A stretch of 64,000 bases of DNA, taken from Shiella aurantiaca. Its GTDB lineage: Bacteria; Bacteroidota; Bacteroidia; Cytophagales; Cyclobacteriaceae. A model generated the notes under the pieces. That model was given only the letters and a program-made list of their open reading frames with translations, was not told the origin of the DNA and made no database searches. Positions 8,371 through 16,579 of the stretch are shown here, piece by piece (the stretch's first letter is position 1; the number at the start of each line of letters is the position of its first letter). Where the stretch lies: the NCBI GenBank assembly GCA_030412945.1, contig JAUHJS010000010.1, positions 1-64,000 of the forward strand. Direction: 5' to 3'. The position numbers and the translations under genes are program-made.

Positions 8371-9300
8371 ATGAGACAATTTTTCTGGAAACTCCCTCAT
8401 CCTTTTATTTTCAATGCAGCAAGTGTTGTTGTTCCGAGCGTGCTCACTTTTGTCATTATCTTTCTTTTGTCGCCTTTCGATTTTGGTAACCTATCGTTAC
8501 AAAACCGCCTTATTCAGGCTTTAATAAGTGCTTCTATTGTGTCTGCTTGCATTGGGATGACAGTATTGGGCATGAAACGATTCTTTCCGATTTGGAGCAA
8601 AGCCGAAAGCTGGACTATACAAAAAGAGATTACACTTTTTGTAGTGGTTGTTTTCCTAATTGCTTTGTGTCATTTTGGACTTTTGGTATTTCAATATTCA
8701 AGCGAAGCCCCAATAATCTTATTTCAGCAGGTGGTATTGCGTACGGTAGCTATTAGTATTTTTCCCATTATTGGTCTTGTCTTTTTTGAACAATACAACC
8801 ACCGAACCAAGCAGTTTAAACGAGCTTTAGCGCTTAATAAGGCAATTCGTGGGTTCTACATGCAAAAAGAAAATGAAACCAGCACGTTGAAAAGGGAAGA
8901 AGACATGGTTTGGTTTTTAGGTGAAAATGGGAAACCTGTTTGTCAGCTCGATCCAAAAAAGATTCAGTTCATCAAGTCGGATGGGAATTACATAGAGATA
9001 TATCACTTAAATGACAGTCAGGAATTGAAAAAGCAGCTCATCAGGAATATGTTGTCAGAGGTTGAAAAAAGCTTGAGTCAAGCCTATTTTTGGCGTGTAC
9101 ATAAAAGTTTTATTGCCAATCTCCATCAGGTCGAGAGCGTTATTGGGAATGCCCGGGACTTGGAATTGGTGATGAAGAGAAGTGGTGAGCGTGTTCCGGT
9201 ATCAAGAACAAAGGCTAGAAGTCTTTTGTATGAGATTACTGATATAGCCCATTTGTCCCAAATCCCTCCTGATTACCCCATAAAGGAGTTTAATAAGTAA
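8371..9300 (+). CDS. Membrane-anchored LytTR DNA-binding regulator
   Basis: This 309-residue protein has four predicted membrane helices in its first ~145 residues (around 14-35, 46-66, 82-103 and 116-138). A linker follows, then a C-terminal LytTR domain (about residues 195-295) with the typical QFIKSDGNYIEIY strand, FWRVHKSFIANL and VPVSRTKARSLL. It therefore resembles Bacteroidota regulators in which a membrane sensor is fused directly to LytTR without a receiver domain. No histidine kinase partner is adjacent. It is followed by a separate promoter and three overlapping genes, which it may control. It sits immediately inside the left direct repeat. Confidence 0.85.
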   Translation: MRQFFWKLPHPFIFNAASVVVPSVLTFVIIFLLSPFDFGNLSLQNRLIQALISASIVSACIGMTVLGMKRFFPIWSKAESWTIQKEITLFVVVVFLIALCHFGLLVFQYSSEAPIILFQQVVLRTVAISIFPIIGLVFFEQYNHRTKQFKRALALNKAIRGFYMQKENETSTLKREEDMVWFLGENGKPVCQLDPKKIQFIKSDGNYIEIYHLNDSQELKKQLIRNMLSEVEKSLSQAYFWRVHKSFIANLHQVESVIGNARDLELVMKRSGERVPVSRTKARSLLYEITDIAHLSQIPPDYPIKEFNK

Positions 9301-9318
9301 ATTAGAAAAATTAGACAA

Positions 9319-9326
9319 TATTTTTG
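9319..9326 (+). promoter_or_regulatory. -7 promoter element before the outer-membrane protein gene
   Basis: TATTTTTG matches TAnnTTTG exactly, 27 bp upstream of the ATG at 9354. A clear -33 TTTG is not seen, which would fit an activator-dependent promoter. The preceding LytTR regulator gene ends at 9300. Confidence 0.5.
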
Positions 9327-9353
9327 CCCTCATAAAATCAACCCAAAAATTTG

Positions 9354-10643
9354 ATGGCAACCAAATTGTTTATCTTCGCATTTATACTCCTTTATTCAAC
9401 TTTGGGAATTGCCCAAGTGTATAGCGAGCAAAAAACGCAACACCGATTTGCCCAAACATATGTCGGCTTAAATACGCAAATTATTCCTTCATCGGGGCGG
9501 TTGGTTATCCAAAACCAACAACATCAATTTCCCTTGCAAGTAATCCCCCGATTTTCCCTTGGTGGCTTGCATTTCTGGGGAAAGTTGGATTTCAATATGA
9601 ATATCCCATTGGCCAATATAGGCGAAACCCGTCTTACCCAAGAAGGAGAAGTATGGTTTAGTAGCGGTGCAGACCTCAGCATGCGTTACTACCCTTGGCG
9701 CTTATTGGATGGCAAGATTTACCCGTTTGTTGGGGTTTCTTTCAATACCATGAAACTATTATTGGAAGATGCTCAACTAGGAGAACGCGCAGAAGGATTT
9801 ATTGCCACCTCGGCATTGGCAGGGCTTTCTTATTCTTTCAAAGGCTGGCGCATCAATGCTGAATGGATGTTTTTGCCTAAAAATGACATTGACTTTTATA
9901 GCAACACACGAGACAAACATCGGTATGAATTACCCAATTCATACTTTTCAATTGGTCTGGTAAGGCATTTCGATTTCACGCTTGGCGAAGAAGGGCCAAA
10001 ACGTTCAGGTAAGACAAAAGCTCTGGAGGAAATGCTTTTGGGCGATGGCAAGTTAAACAGTATTTCTGTAGGATTTGCGCCAAATGGAGCCCATTTCTTG
10101 AAATCGCCTTCTTTCTCAGGTGATTTAAGGTCTCTGCCGAATCATAAAGGAAGTTTCAACTTTGAATACAGCATTGGGTATCTTTTGCACAAACAAAAGC
10201 TCCACTTTGGTTTGACCTACCGGACTTATAGCTCAAATTCCATCAGTTATGGCTGGGAGCATGTGGTTCGAAGGCAGGCCCTATCGATGGAAGGGTTTAA
10301 ATTTGTGGCAAATTACCACGGCTTTGTCCCTTTTGTCGGGTTGAGTTTAAGTGCCGAACGTTGGGCGACTGGGTTATTTGAACGTGATATTCAACAAGAC
10401 GAAACAGTCAGAAGTAGTATCTTTTCGCCCGGTATTATTTTTGGTTGGGACATCCAACCTTCCTCTGTAGATTCTTGGGTGTTGCGTACCAATTTGCGCT
10501 ACTATCCTAACCAAAAAATTAATGACATTCAGGGTAAATCATCCAGAGTAGACCAGTTTGAATTCAATTTCATACAGTTCGTTTTCTACCCCAATCGGTG
10601 GTGGAATGTGCGACAGGCTAAAAGATCATATGAACATGGATAA
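9354..10643 (+). CDS. Secreted or outer-membrane beta-barrel-like protein, unknown function
   Basis: The 429-residue product starts with a signal peptide (MATKLFIFAFILLYSTLGIAQ, cleavage after about residue 20). The mature part is rich in alternating aromatic and polar strands such as MRYYPWRL, YSFKGWRINAEW and LHFGLTYRTYS, as in outer-membrane barrels; two similar barrel-like halves appear on either side of a linker at about 215-240. The ATG at 9354 is preferred over the TTG just before it. I do not recognise a named family. The end overlaps the start of the DUF2306 gene, and all three downstream genes are coupled, so it likely acts with the DUF2306 and retropepsin-like proteins. Confidence 0.65.
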   Translation: MATKLFIFAFILLYSTLGIAQVYSEQKTQHRFAQTYVGLNTQIIPSSGRLVIQNQQHQFPLQVIPRFSLGGLHFWGKLDFNMNIPLANIGETRLTQEGEVWFSSGADLSMRYYPWRLLDGKIYPFVGVSFNTMKLLLEDAQLGERAEGFIATSALAGLSYSFKGWRINAEWMFLPKNDIDFYSNTRDKHRYELPNSYFSIGLVRHFDFTLGEEGPKRSGKTKALEEMLLGDGKLNSISVGFAPNGAHFLKSPSFSGDLRSLPNHKGSFNFEYSIGYLLHKQKLHFGLTYRTYSSNSISYGWEHVVRRQALSMEGFKFVANYHGFVPFVGLSLSAERWATGLFERDIQQDETVRSSIFSPGIIFGWDIQPSSVDSWVLRTNLRYYPNQKINDIQGKSSRVDQFEFNFIQFVFYPNRWWNVRQAKRSYEHG

Positions 10644-11334
10644 ACTGAGTCAATACACCCTTTATTTACATATTCTTGTAGGTGGAGTTGCCTTGATTAC
10701 AGGAGCAATTGCTATAGGTACAAAAAAAGGCAAAAAGTGGCATAGGGCAGCTGGTCGTATTTATTTTTGGGCAATGACTCTGGTATTTGTTACCGGAATC
10801 ATGGTGGCATACTACCAATTCAATCGGTTTTTGTTCTTGATTGCTTTTTTGAGCTATTACACAGTTTTTACTGGGGTTAGATTCCTTAAGCTCAAACAAC
10901 TGCATAAGACACAATCGCCAAAGTGGTATGATTGGATGGCTGGAATTCTAAACGGATTGGCAAATCTGATTTTTGTGTGCTATGGTTTATATCTATTTTT
11001 AATCAACGGACTAAAAGGAGGTACCTTACTTTCACTCGGTTTCGGAATGGGAGGTTTGTTTTTGACCTATACCAATGTTAAGCCATTTATAGTGAAGCCT
11101 ACAAGGGCAAACCATTGGTATACTGCCCATATTGGCAACATGATGGGCGGATACATTGCTACCTTTACCGCCTTTCTTTCCACTATGGTTTCACGGTATC
11201 AGTTTATGAATCCTTACTTAGCCTTCGCCTTGCCTGCGCTTATTGGTGTACCTTTATTGATTTATTGGACTTGGCGAGAAGAGCAGAAATATGATGAAAA
11301 AAGGAATCTTAAACCTAAAAATGTAACCCAATGA
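10630..11334 (+). CDS. DUF2306-like membrane protein
   Basis: About 234 residues with seven or so membrane segments. The N-terminal part (LHILVGGVALITGAIAI, then KGKKWHRAAGRIYFW) matches DUF2306-type proteins, which have a conserved His-rich signature between helices one and two (H11 and KWHR..GRIY). A second histidine (NHWYTAHIGNM) occurs near the C-terminus, also typical. The start is either ATG 10630 or ATG 10636; both overlap the preceding gene's stop at 10641-10643, implying translational coupling. Its own stop overlaps the next ATG (ATGA). The conserved histidines suggest heme or metal binding or a redox role, but no function is established. Confidence 0.75.
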   Translation: MNMDKLSQYTLYLHILVGGVALITGAIAIGTKKGKKWHRAAGRIYFWAMTLVFVTGIMVAYYQFNRFLFLIAFLSYYTVFTGVRFLKLKQLHKTQSPKWYDWMAGILNGLANLIFVCYGLYLFLINGLKGGTLLSLGFGMGGLFLTYTNVKPFIVKPTRANHWYTAHIGNMMGGYIATFTAFLSTMVSRYQFMNPYLAFALPALIGVPLLIYWTWREEQKYDEKRNLKPKNVTQ

Positions 11335-12488
11335 AATTGAGAAATATAACGATACTAGCCATTCTTCTAATCGGATCGTCTTGCAGTTATTTGAAAAATG
11401 TCGGCTTGCTCACCAATGGAAAATTGGCTCGAAAAGACTTTGTGCAGGCCGTCCCTTTTGAGTACAAAAAAGGATTGATTGTAGTAAAAGCCAGAGTAAA
11501 CGCAGACTCCACCCTTAGGGAATTCATTTTCGATACGGGGGCATTCAACTCAAAAATTGAAAAAGGGCTAGCCGAAAGTTTGGGCATGAAGGCAGTTACC
11601 ACCAAAACTAATTCTGACTCGAATGGAAACAAAAAAACCATTGAAGTCACGCGAATAGATTCTCTGATTTTAGGAGAGACTACCTTCATTAACATCGGGG
11701 CTGGAAAAGTGGAATATGGTGAAAAATCTGCCAGTCCATGTATTGCCCCACACGGAATCATCGGAGCTAATCTCATCCAACTTGCGTACTGGAAGATAGA
11801 CTTTGAACAAAAAATGCTTTATTTCTCGGATAAGCCCTTTGAAGCAGATGCCAACTTAGGAAAGTTTCTTGTTCCATTTAACACACCGGTATTTTCAGGC
11901 ACGCCCGATATTTCCATCAATTTAGAGAGTGAAAAAATAGAAGGAGCGATGTTCGATCTAGGCTATAATGGGGGGCTGATTCTCCCTGCAAAGTTTGCGG
12001 ATTTATTTTTGGACAAACCCTCAGAAATATTTTTGGATCAATCTACAAGTGGCATTTACGGCACAAAAGCGGATTCGCTTATCTCCAAACATCTTAAACT
12101 TGATTTGGGTGGGTACGAGGCGGTAATTCCTGTGGAATTTTCAGCTAATGGCAAAGCGCTATTGGGAAATGAAATTTTAGAGCACTTCTTAATATTCATT
12201 GATTTTGAAGACGAACAAATCACTTTACAACCCGTAAGTTCAGTGGAAATCTCTCCAAATCCGGCTTTTTTGCCCGGTATCCTTAATGATACCCTTTGGG
12301 TAGTAAATAGGTCAAAGCAAGGAAGCCAGCTCCAATTAGGAGACACTCTGCTCAGCATCAATGGTAAAAAGCCCAAAGACTTGTTTACCAACCACTGCGA
12401 ATATTTCATGCAAATCAGCAAATTCATTTATCAGGATAGTCTGCAAATAGAAACGTTGAAAGGGGATCCAATAACGCTTTACAGATAA
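11331..12488 (+). CDS. Retropepsin-like aspartic protease lipoprotein with C-terminal PDZ-like domain
   Basis: The 385-residue protein begins with a lipoprotein signal (ILLIGSSC, lipidated Cys at residue 19). It then carries a clan AA aspartic protease fold: first catalytic motif FIFDTGAFNS near 66-75, and a second half with AMFDLGYNGGLILP near 205-218, where the second motif is DLG rather than DTG. The last ~75 residues resemble a PDZ domain (QLGDTLLSINGKKPKDLF). Similar periplasmic retropepsin/PDZ lipoproteins occur in Bacteroidota, but their substrates are unknown. The ATGA overlap links it to the DUF2306 gene. It is the last intact gene before the right direct repeat. Confidence 0.78.
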   Translation: MKLRNITILAILLIGSSCSYLKNVGLLTNGKLARKDFVQAVPFEYKKGLIVVKARVNADSTLREFIFDTGAFNSKIEKGLAESLGMKAVTTKTNSDSNGNKKTIEVTRIDSLILGETTFINIGAGKVEYGEKSASPCIAPHGIIGANLIQLAYWKIDFEQKMLYFSDKPFEADANLGKFLVPFNTPVFSGTPDISINLESEKIEGAMFDLGYNGGLILPAKFADLFLDKPSEIFLDQSTSGIYGTKADSLISKHLKLDLGGYEAVIPVEFSANGKALLGNEILEHFLIFIDFEDEQITLQPVSSVEISPNPAFLPGILNDTLWVVNRSKQGSQLQLGDTLLSINGKKPKDLFTNHCEYFMQISKFIYQDSLQIETLKGDPITLYR

Positions 12489-12508
12489 ATTCAAATCTGC
12501 TAGAAACA

Positions 12509-12652
12509 ATGAAAAACAAAGCCAGCTTTTTATTTGTCCTATGGTTTGTTATTGGCTATTCCAATGCACTTGGCCAAAAGGTTATGATATTCTGTTTAAA
12601 CAGTTTGACGGTAGTGATTGGCGCCATCTTTCCCATGATTTCACTGAAGTGA
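12509..12652 (+). pseudogene. Truncated secreted-protein gene fused to repeat sequence
   Basis: A 47-codon reading frame begins with a good signal peptide (MKNKASFLFVLWFVIGYSNA) and LGQ. At about 12586 it runs into sequence homologous to the antisense strand of the acyltransferase gene, then stops at TGA 12650-12652. It starts 20 bp after the retropepsin gene, so it was probably the next gene of that operon, cut off by the event that placed the right repeat here. The remaining residues are not expected to be functional. Confidence 0.6.
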
Positions 12653-12773
12653 GGTTCGGGGAGAAAGTGTTGAGAGATCCCCTGAAAAGTAGGGTTCTTT
12701 AGTACACCTTCGATAATTATTGAGGGTACTTTGTGGTCGCGGTAGGGACGCGAATAGCATCAAAACCCATCAT
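12586..12773 (-). pseudogene. Acyltransferase gene fragment (5' end only), degenerate copy
   Basis: Read on the minus strand, this matches the first ~60 codons of the acyltransferase at 6957-8096, including the doubled ATG (12771-12773 and the codon after it). Many differences fall at third codon positions, which suggests it once evolved as coding sequence. A two-base length difference (GGTAGGGACGCGA against GGTAAGGGCGA) and other indels break the frame, and the rest of the gene is absent. It is a remnant, not an active gene. Confidence 0.8.
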
Positions 12774-12917
12774 AAGCCAAATTTGAGGCCGTTAGTTACC
12801 TGATTTTGGGCAATGGAGCGGTAGGCTATGGAAAGAAAAGAGATATTCTTCTTGTTCGACTGATTAGAATTTCGAGATCCTTTTTGATTTTTTATTACTC
12901 GGGGGGGCGACAAAACT

Positions 12918-12948
12918 GTTGGATTGAAAGGTGTTTTTAGTAGTTTTG
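12918..12948 (+). promoter_or_regulatory. Promoter of the 12967 lipoprotein gene (duplicated copy)
   Basis: GTTG at 12918-12921, 19 bp spacing and TAGTTTTG at 12941-12948 reproduce the promoter at 8240-8270, with the surrounding 35 bp nearly identical. The ATG at 12967 follows 18 bp downstream. Conservation of both boxes while intervening sequence diverged argues that the element is used. Confidence 0.65.
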
Positions 12949-12966
12949 ACACCATTATACCCAGTT

Positions 12967-13707
12967 ATGAGAAAAAGTAGGTATCTGATATTATTAGCCA
13001 TACTATTATCTAGTTGTGCTATTTCGACTAAGAGGTTATCAAGAGAGAAATATCCTATGTTGTCGTATGAATTAGAAACCGTAGTGCTAACAGACAAGCA
13101 TATAATGGCTAATGAAAAACCCATAGGTTATATAAAAGCCAAAGGTGGTTTTTTGGTGTATATATGTGAGAGAGAAGATGTTTTAAAAGAGGTGGTATTG
13201 AAATCCAGAAAAATTGGAGGAAATATCCTACTGATTGAAGATGAGGAATATCTACCCATGGGTTGTTACAGAGTACGAACTGCGGTTTATCGGAGTGACC
13301 TTTATGATAGCTTGGTTGCCATTCAAATTCAAAAAGAAAAGCAAAAACAAGATTCTATCGAAACGGCTCGTAATCAGTTTATTGAGGAATATAAGGATAG
13401 AGATGCTGAGATTACGCTTTATATTTTTCGTGATGATTTTGTTGGTTCAGCTTTGCCCTATTATTTGGAAATCGGTGATCAGATAATTGGCTCGGCTCCC
13501 GTAGGATTTAGGAGAAAAGTCTATTTATCGCGGGCTGGGCTTACTGAAATATATATTTCCGGGACTTCCTCGGAAACTGAAGAGATGCTTTTTCTGCCCA
13601 AACAAACCTATTATTTGGAATTGAAACTTGGGTTTATGGGCGTCCCCATTATTAAAATGGTTGATAATAAAGAGGGAGCTAAGGTTTTTGGACATGTAAT
13701 TAAGTAA
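12967..13707 (+). CDS. DUF2846-like lipoprotein, unknown function
   Basis: A 246-residue protein with a clear lipoprotein signal (MRKSRYLILLAILLSSC, Cys 17). An ATG at 12967 is chosen because the upstream in-frame extension lacks a signal and overlaps the promoter. The middle part has a charged, possibly coiled segment (QIQKEKQKQDS near 120). The C-terminal ~80 residues (ITLYIFRDDFVGSALPYYLEIGD through TYYLELKLGF) resemble DUF2846-type beta-sandwich lipoproteins. It lies 3 bp upstream of a beta-barrel gene, so the two are probably co-expressed from the duplicated promoter. Confidence 0.65.
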   Translation: MRKSRYLILLAILLSSCAISTKRLSREKYPMLSYELETVVLTDKHIMANEKPIGYIKAKGGFLVYICEREDVLKEVVLKSRKIGGNILLIEDEEYLPMGCYRVRTAVYRSDLYDSLVAIQIQKEKQKQDSIETARNQFIEEYKDRDAEITLYIFRDDFVGSALPYYLEIGDQIIGSAPVGFRRKVYLSRAGLTEIYISGTSSETEEMLFLPKQTYYLELKLGFMGVPIIKMVDNKEGAKVFGHVIK

Positions 13708-13710
13708 ACA

Positions 13711-14598
13711 ATGAAGGAAAAAAAACTACTATTTGTTATGCTGTTCATGATGGGGTATCTGTATACTAATGCGCAGCATTTGTTGGTTACAAACAGCGGG
13801 GATAGCCTATTCTGTAAAGAGATACGTACTAGCAGAAGGGGTAGTGATATATCTTATTACAAAGATGGACGGCTTATAAATACCTTTATTCCCAAAGAGG
13901 AAATAAAGAATGTAAGAAGAGACTATTATACAAAACATGGAGAGATAGCTGAGCCTAAAAGGGACTTTACCGTATATAATAGAGATACGCTCCAATTGCC
14001 AGTGAATCAAATCCGTTTTTCCTTTGCTACGGCCGCTCGAATCAATAACGTGGATCAAGAAGTAGATTATCCTCTCAATGGCTATTTGGGGCAATTGAAT
14101 TCAGGGTTAAATATAAGTGCGGGATATAGTCACTTTTTGACAAGGAGGTTTGGGATGGGGTTAGGCATTTCTTATTTTTTTCGTTCAATCAATTCAGGTG
14201 ATTTCCAAGATTTTATGGGGAGAAATTTAGATTATTATAGAGAAGATTTTCTTTCAATTTTTACAATTTCTCAAACACAACATTTTAGAATACCATTGAA
14301 GCGAGAAGGGCACATCCTCTCGCCTGACGTATCCATTAATTTCGATTCCTTCACATGGAGGACAACGTCCAGTTTATATAACTTGGAAAGAAAAGTCAAC
14401 GCTTTGAGTGTTGGTTTTGGAGCCGATTATGTGATATTTATTCCTGATTCATCTTATGGTATTGTCTTTGGGCTCGCCACAAGTATTGGTTGGATAGATG
14501 ATGTTCAACAGCATAAAGATATAAACCCTGATGCGGGCCCTGAGTTTAGCCGAGAAGGTACCTCAAGAATAGTGGCAAGTTTTGGGTTTACATTTTAA
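13711..14598 (+). CDS. Probable outer-membrane beta-barrel protein
   Basis: The 295-residue product has a signal peptide (KKLLFVMLFMMGYLYTNAQ). A short N-terminal domain follows, with the GDSLFCKEIRTSRRGSDISYY motif often found before Bacteroidota barrels. From about residue 115 there are alternating strands (NISAGYSHFLTRRFGMGLGISYFF near 132-155). It ends with a terminal Phe (VASFGFTF), the usual barrel C-terminus. Function unknown. It follows the lipoprotein gene by 3 bp and converges on the KAS III gene 20 bp away. Confidence 0.65.
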   Translation: MKEKKLLFVMLFMMGYLYTNAQHLLVTNSGDSLFCKEIRTSRRGSDISYYKDGRLINTFIPKEEIKNVRRDYYTKHGEIAEPKRDFTVYNRDTLQLPVNQIRFSFATAARINNVDQEVDYPLNGYLGQLNSGLNISAGYSHFLTRRFGMGLGISYFFRSINSGDFQDFMGRNLDYYREDFLSIFTISQTQHFRIPLKREGHILSPDVSINFDSFTWRTTSSLYNLERKVNALSVGFGADYVIFIPDSSYGIVFGLATSIGWIDDVQQHKDINPDAGPEFSREGTSRIVASFGFTF

Positions 14599-14618
14599 GG
14601 ATATATTTGAACAAATCT

Positions 14619-15566
14619 TTACACTTCCACCAACATAGCTCCATAGGAATAACCGCCACCAAATACCACCAGTACGATTTTATCTCCTTTTTTGTATTCG
14701 CCCTGATGCTCAGAAAAAGCAATACCTGCTCCGGCACATCCGGTGTTGCCCAAGTATTCGATATTAGATAAGGCCACATTTTCGCTAAGACCGAGCGATT
14801 CGGTAATGTTTTTAGAAATGCGCAAATTGGCTTGGTGAGGAACCAGATACGATAGATCGTTCAAAGAATAGCCGTTGTTTTCCAAGATATCCTTTGTCAC
14901 TTTCGACATATAGGCGCAGGCATTGATAAATACATCTTTTCCGAAAGGCATATTGATACCGCCATCGCGCGGTCTTAGCATCACGCCCTCTGTTCCTTTT
15001 CCTACGGTGGCAGCTCCTCCAGTAATGATTTGGCTAACGTTGAAATCCGTTTCGCTTTGTTTTTCTTTTGAGATGAAGAATGCCGCTGCGCCATCCCCCC
15101 AAAGGTGGCCGGCCATAGGGTCGGTTTCGTTGTGATAAAGGCTATTGTGCTCAGAAACTACCACTATGGCTTTGTCCGCCTTGCCCATAGCAAAATAACC
15201 TTCTACGATTTCCATGCAGTTCAGCAGGGTAGAGCAGGCAGAAGAAACCGATACTACAGGTATGTCTGCTACTTGTATGTGCGCTTGAATTACGTGGGCA
15301 AGAGTTCCTACGGTATCGTAGGGAGAGTAGGTGCCGCCCACTATTAAATTGATTTCGGAAATATCGTAAGGCAGACCTGCTTCTATACCCTTCTTCACTG
15401 CTTCTAAAGCCATGGTATTGGTGTTTTCTCCTTCTGTGGCCCTACGTCTTTCTGATATTCCGGTACGCTCTAAAATCCAGTCGTTGGTAAGGCCATTAAG
15501 CTTTTCAAAATGAGCATTAGGAATAACCAAATCAGGAATATAGTGTGCGACTCTGTTGATAAACAT
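14619..15566 (-). CDS. 3-oxoacyl-ACP synthase III family protein
   Basis: The 315-residue protein has the thiolase-fold signature of KAS III: catalytic Cys111 in VSSACSTLLN, His244 in VPHQANLRI and Asn274 in YLGNTGCAG, plus the N-terminal WILERTGISERR segment. The intact triad supports condensation of an acyl-CoA starter with malonyl-ACP, either for fatty acid initiation or a special lipid. The ATG at 15566 gives the standard FabH N-terminus; an upstream in-frame extension of 20 residues crosses the promoter and is rejected. It stands alone downstream of a promoter and a perfect palindrome, next to a lipid kinase gene. Whether it is the main FabH or a paralogue cannot be told here. Confidence 0.85.
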   Translation of the reverse strand: MFINRVAHYIPDLVIPNAHFEKLNGLTNDWILERTGISERRRATEGENTNTMALEAVKKGIEAGLPYDISEINLIVGGTYSPYDTVGTLAHVIQAHIQVADIPVVSVSSACSTLLNCMEIVEGYFAMGKADKAIVVVSEHNSLYHNETDPMAGHLWGDGAAAFFISKEKQSETDFNVSQIITGGAATVGKGTEGVMLRPRDGGINMPFGKDVFINACAYMSKVTKDILENNGYSLNDLSYLVPHQANLRISKNITESLGLSENVALSNIEYLGNTGCAGAGIAFSEHQGEYKKGDKIVLVVFGGGYSYGAMLVEV

Positions 15567-15589
15567 GATATATAATAAATTTTCGGCAG

Positions 15590-15597
15590 CAAATATA
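15590..15597 (-). promoter_or_regulatory. -7 promoter element of the KAS III gene
   Basis: On the minus strand the bases read TATATTTG, an exact TAnnTTTG match, 23 bp upstream of the ATG at 15566. The -33 position falls at the edge of the palindrome at 15616-15635, so a protein bound there would block or recruit polymerase. Confidence 0.6.
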
Positions 15598-15615
15598 GAA
15601 ATAATACCGAAAGCA

Positions 15616-15635
15616 GTACTCTGCATGCAGAGTAC
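15616..15635. promoter_or_regulatory. Perfect 20-bp palindrome, candidate operator
   Basis: GTACTCTGCATGCAGAGTAC is a gapless perfect inverted repeat. It lies between the lipid kinase stop (15656) and the KAS III promoter, covering the -33 region. It lacks a loop and a T-run, so it is not a terminator; a dimeric repressor or activator site is the simplest reading. Confidence 0.55.
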
Positions 15636-15655
15636 CTCTCCTTATCGTCTATGGT

Positions 15656-16540
15656 TTAGGCTACAACCACTTGAAGACAAGCCGGAACGGATTTTATTTT
15701 TAATGGACCCTTGAGCTCTCGGTGTTCTCCATCGAAGTGATAGCAATCGGCTCCTTCGCTTTCTATCCTTACTTTCTTTACGCGTTCTATCTGCACCAGG
15801 TTACTCTTGTGCATGCTGCGGCTGAACATCCGATAAGCCAAAGCCAGTGCATGATAAAAACGGAAAGGTTTCATAATGCAGAGGTCGAGAAGGCCGTCTT
15901 GAATATCGGCTTCGGGAGAAATGTAGGCATTGTTTCCCCATTGGCCTGCATTGGCCAGAGTGATTAAAAATGCCTTTTGAGAACGCATCTCTTTTGAAAC
16001 TTTGAGCGAATAGGTAAGCGGTCGATAGGAGAGAAACTCCTTCAAAACGCCATTTACATAGGTTTTGAAGCCTCTTGATTCTGCTTGGGCGAATAGTTTG
16101 CCTATGTGGGCATCAAAACCAATGCCTGTGGTGCAGAAAAATGGGTTGCCATTGGCCAGTCCGGCATCAATAGTGCGTACTTTCATCTCATTGAGAAGCC
16201 CGATAGCCTTTTTTGAATCCATGGGTATTCCTAGATGCCGCGCAAGTCCATTACCTGAGCCATGAGGAATGATGGCCATAGGAACAGGGTTGTGCATGAG
16301 TGCGCTGGCCACTTCATTTACTGTACCATCGCCACCCACTGCCACGATGACTTCATAGCCTTTGATAATGCCTTTTTGTGCCAGCTTGTGGGCATGGCCG
16401 GGGCGCTTAGAATAAATGATAGTATAATCGAACTTATGATGATGCAGCTGACTATATATCAGGCTGGGAAGCTTCTCCTTGCTTTTTGTTCCGGCTATGG
16501 GATTGATGATGAAGAGGATGTTTTTCTTCTTGGGTGCCAT
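15656..16540 (-). CDS. Diacylglycerol kinase family lipid kinase (YegS/BmrU-like)
   Basis: This 294-residue protein has the DAGKc catalytic domain: NPIAGTKS phosphate-binding loop near 13-20, VGGDGTVNEV with GGDGT at 69-73, and PHGSGNGLARHL near 92-103. The C-terminal beta-sandwich domain includes GLLDLCIM and the usual DGE-type element near FDGEHRELKG. It should phosphorylate a lipid alcohol with ATP at the membrane. The true substrate is not defined, since YegS-like enzymes vary. It has its own gap on both sides, with a terminator of the ABC genes about 40 bp upstream, and may share transcription with the KAS III gene downstream. Confidence 0.85.
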   Translation of the reverse strand: MAPKKKNILFIINPIAGTKSKEKLPSLIYSQLHHHKFDYTIIYSKRPGHAHKLAQKGIIKGYEVIVAVGGDGTVNEVASALMHNPVPMAIIPHGSGNGLARHLGIPMDSKKAIGLLNEMKVRTIDAGLANGNPFFCTTGIGFDAHIGKLFAQAESRGFKTYVNGVLKEFLSYRPLTYSLKVSKEMRSQKAFLITLANAGQWGNNAYISPEADIQDGLLDLCIMKPFRFYHALALAYRMFSRSMHKSNLVQIERVKKVRIESEGADCYHFDGEHRELKGPLKIKSVPACLQVVVA

Positions 16541-16579
16541 GTGGTATATTTTGGTTTAAATATACGCCTGTGGCTAACG

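Larger units (their letters stand above)
12586..12955 (+). repeat. Imperfect direct repeat, right copy
   Basis: Homologous to 7914-8275 in the same orientation. The first ~265 bp hold the broken acyltransferase head and upstream sequence. A ~70 bp unrelated stretch follows, including a run of seven G at about 12901, and the last ~35 bp hold the shared promoter. Together with the left copy it encloses 4.3 kb of genes. No transposase or terminal inverted repeat is visible. Confidence 0.88.
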
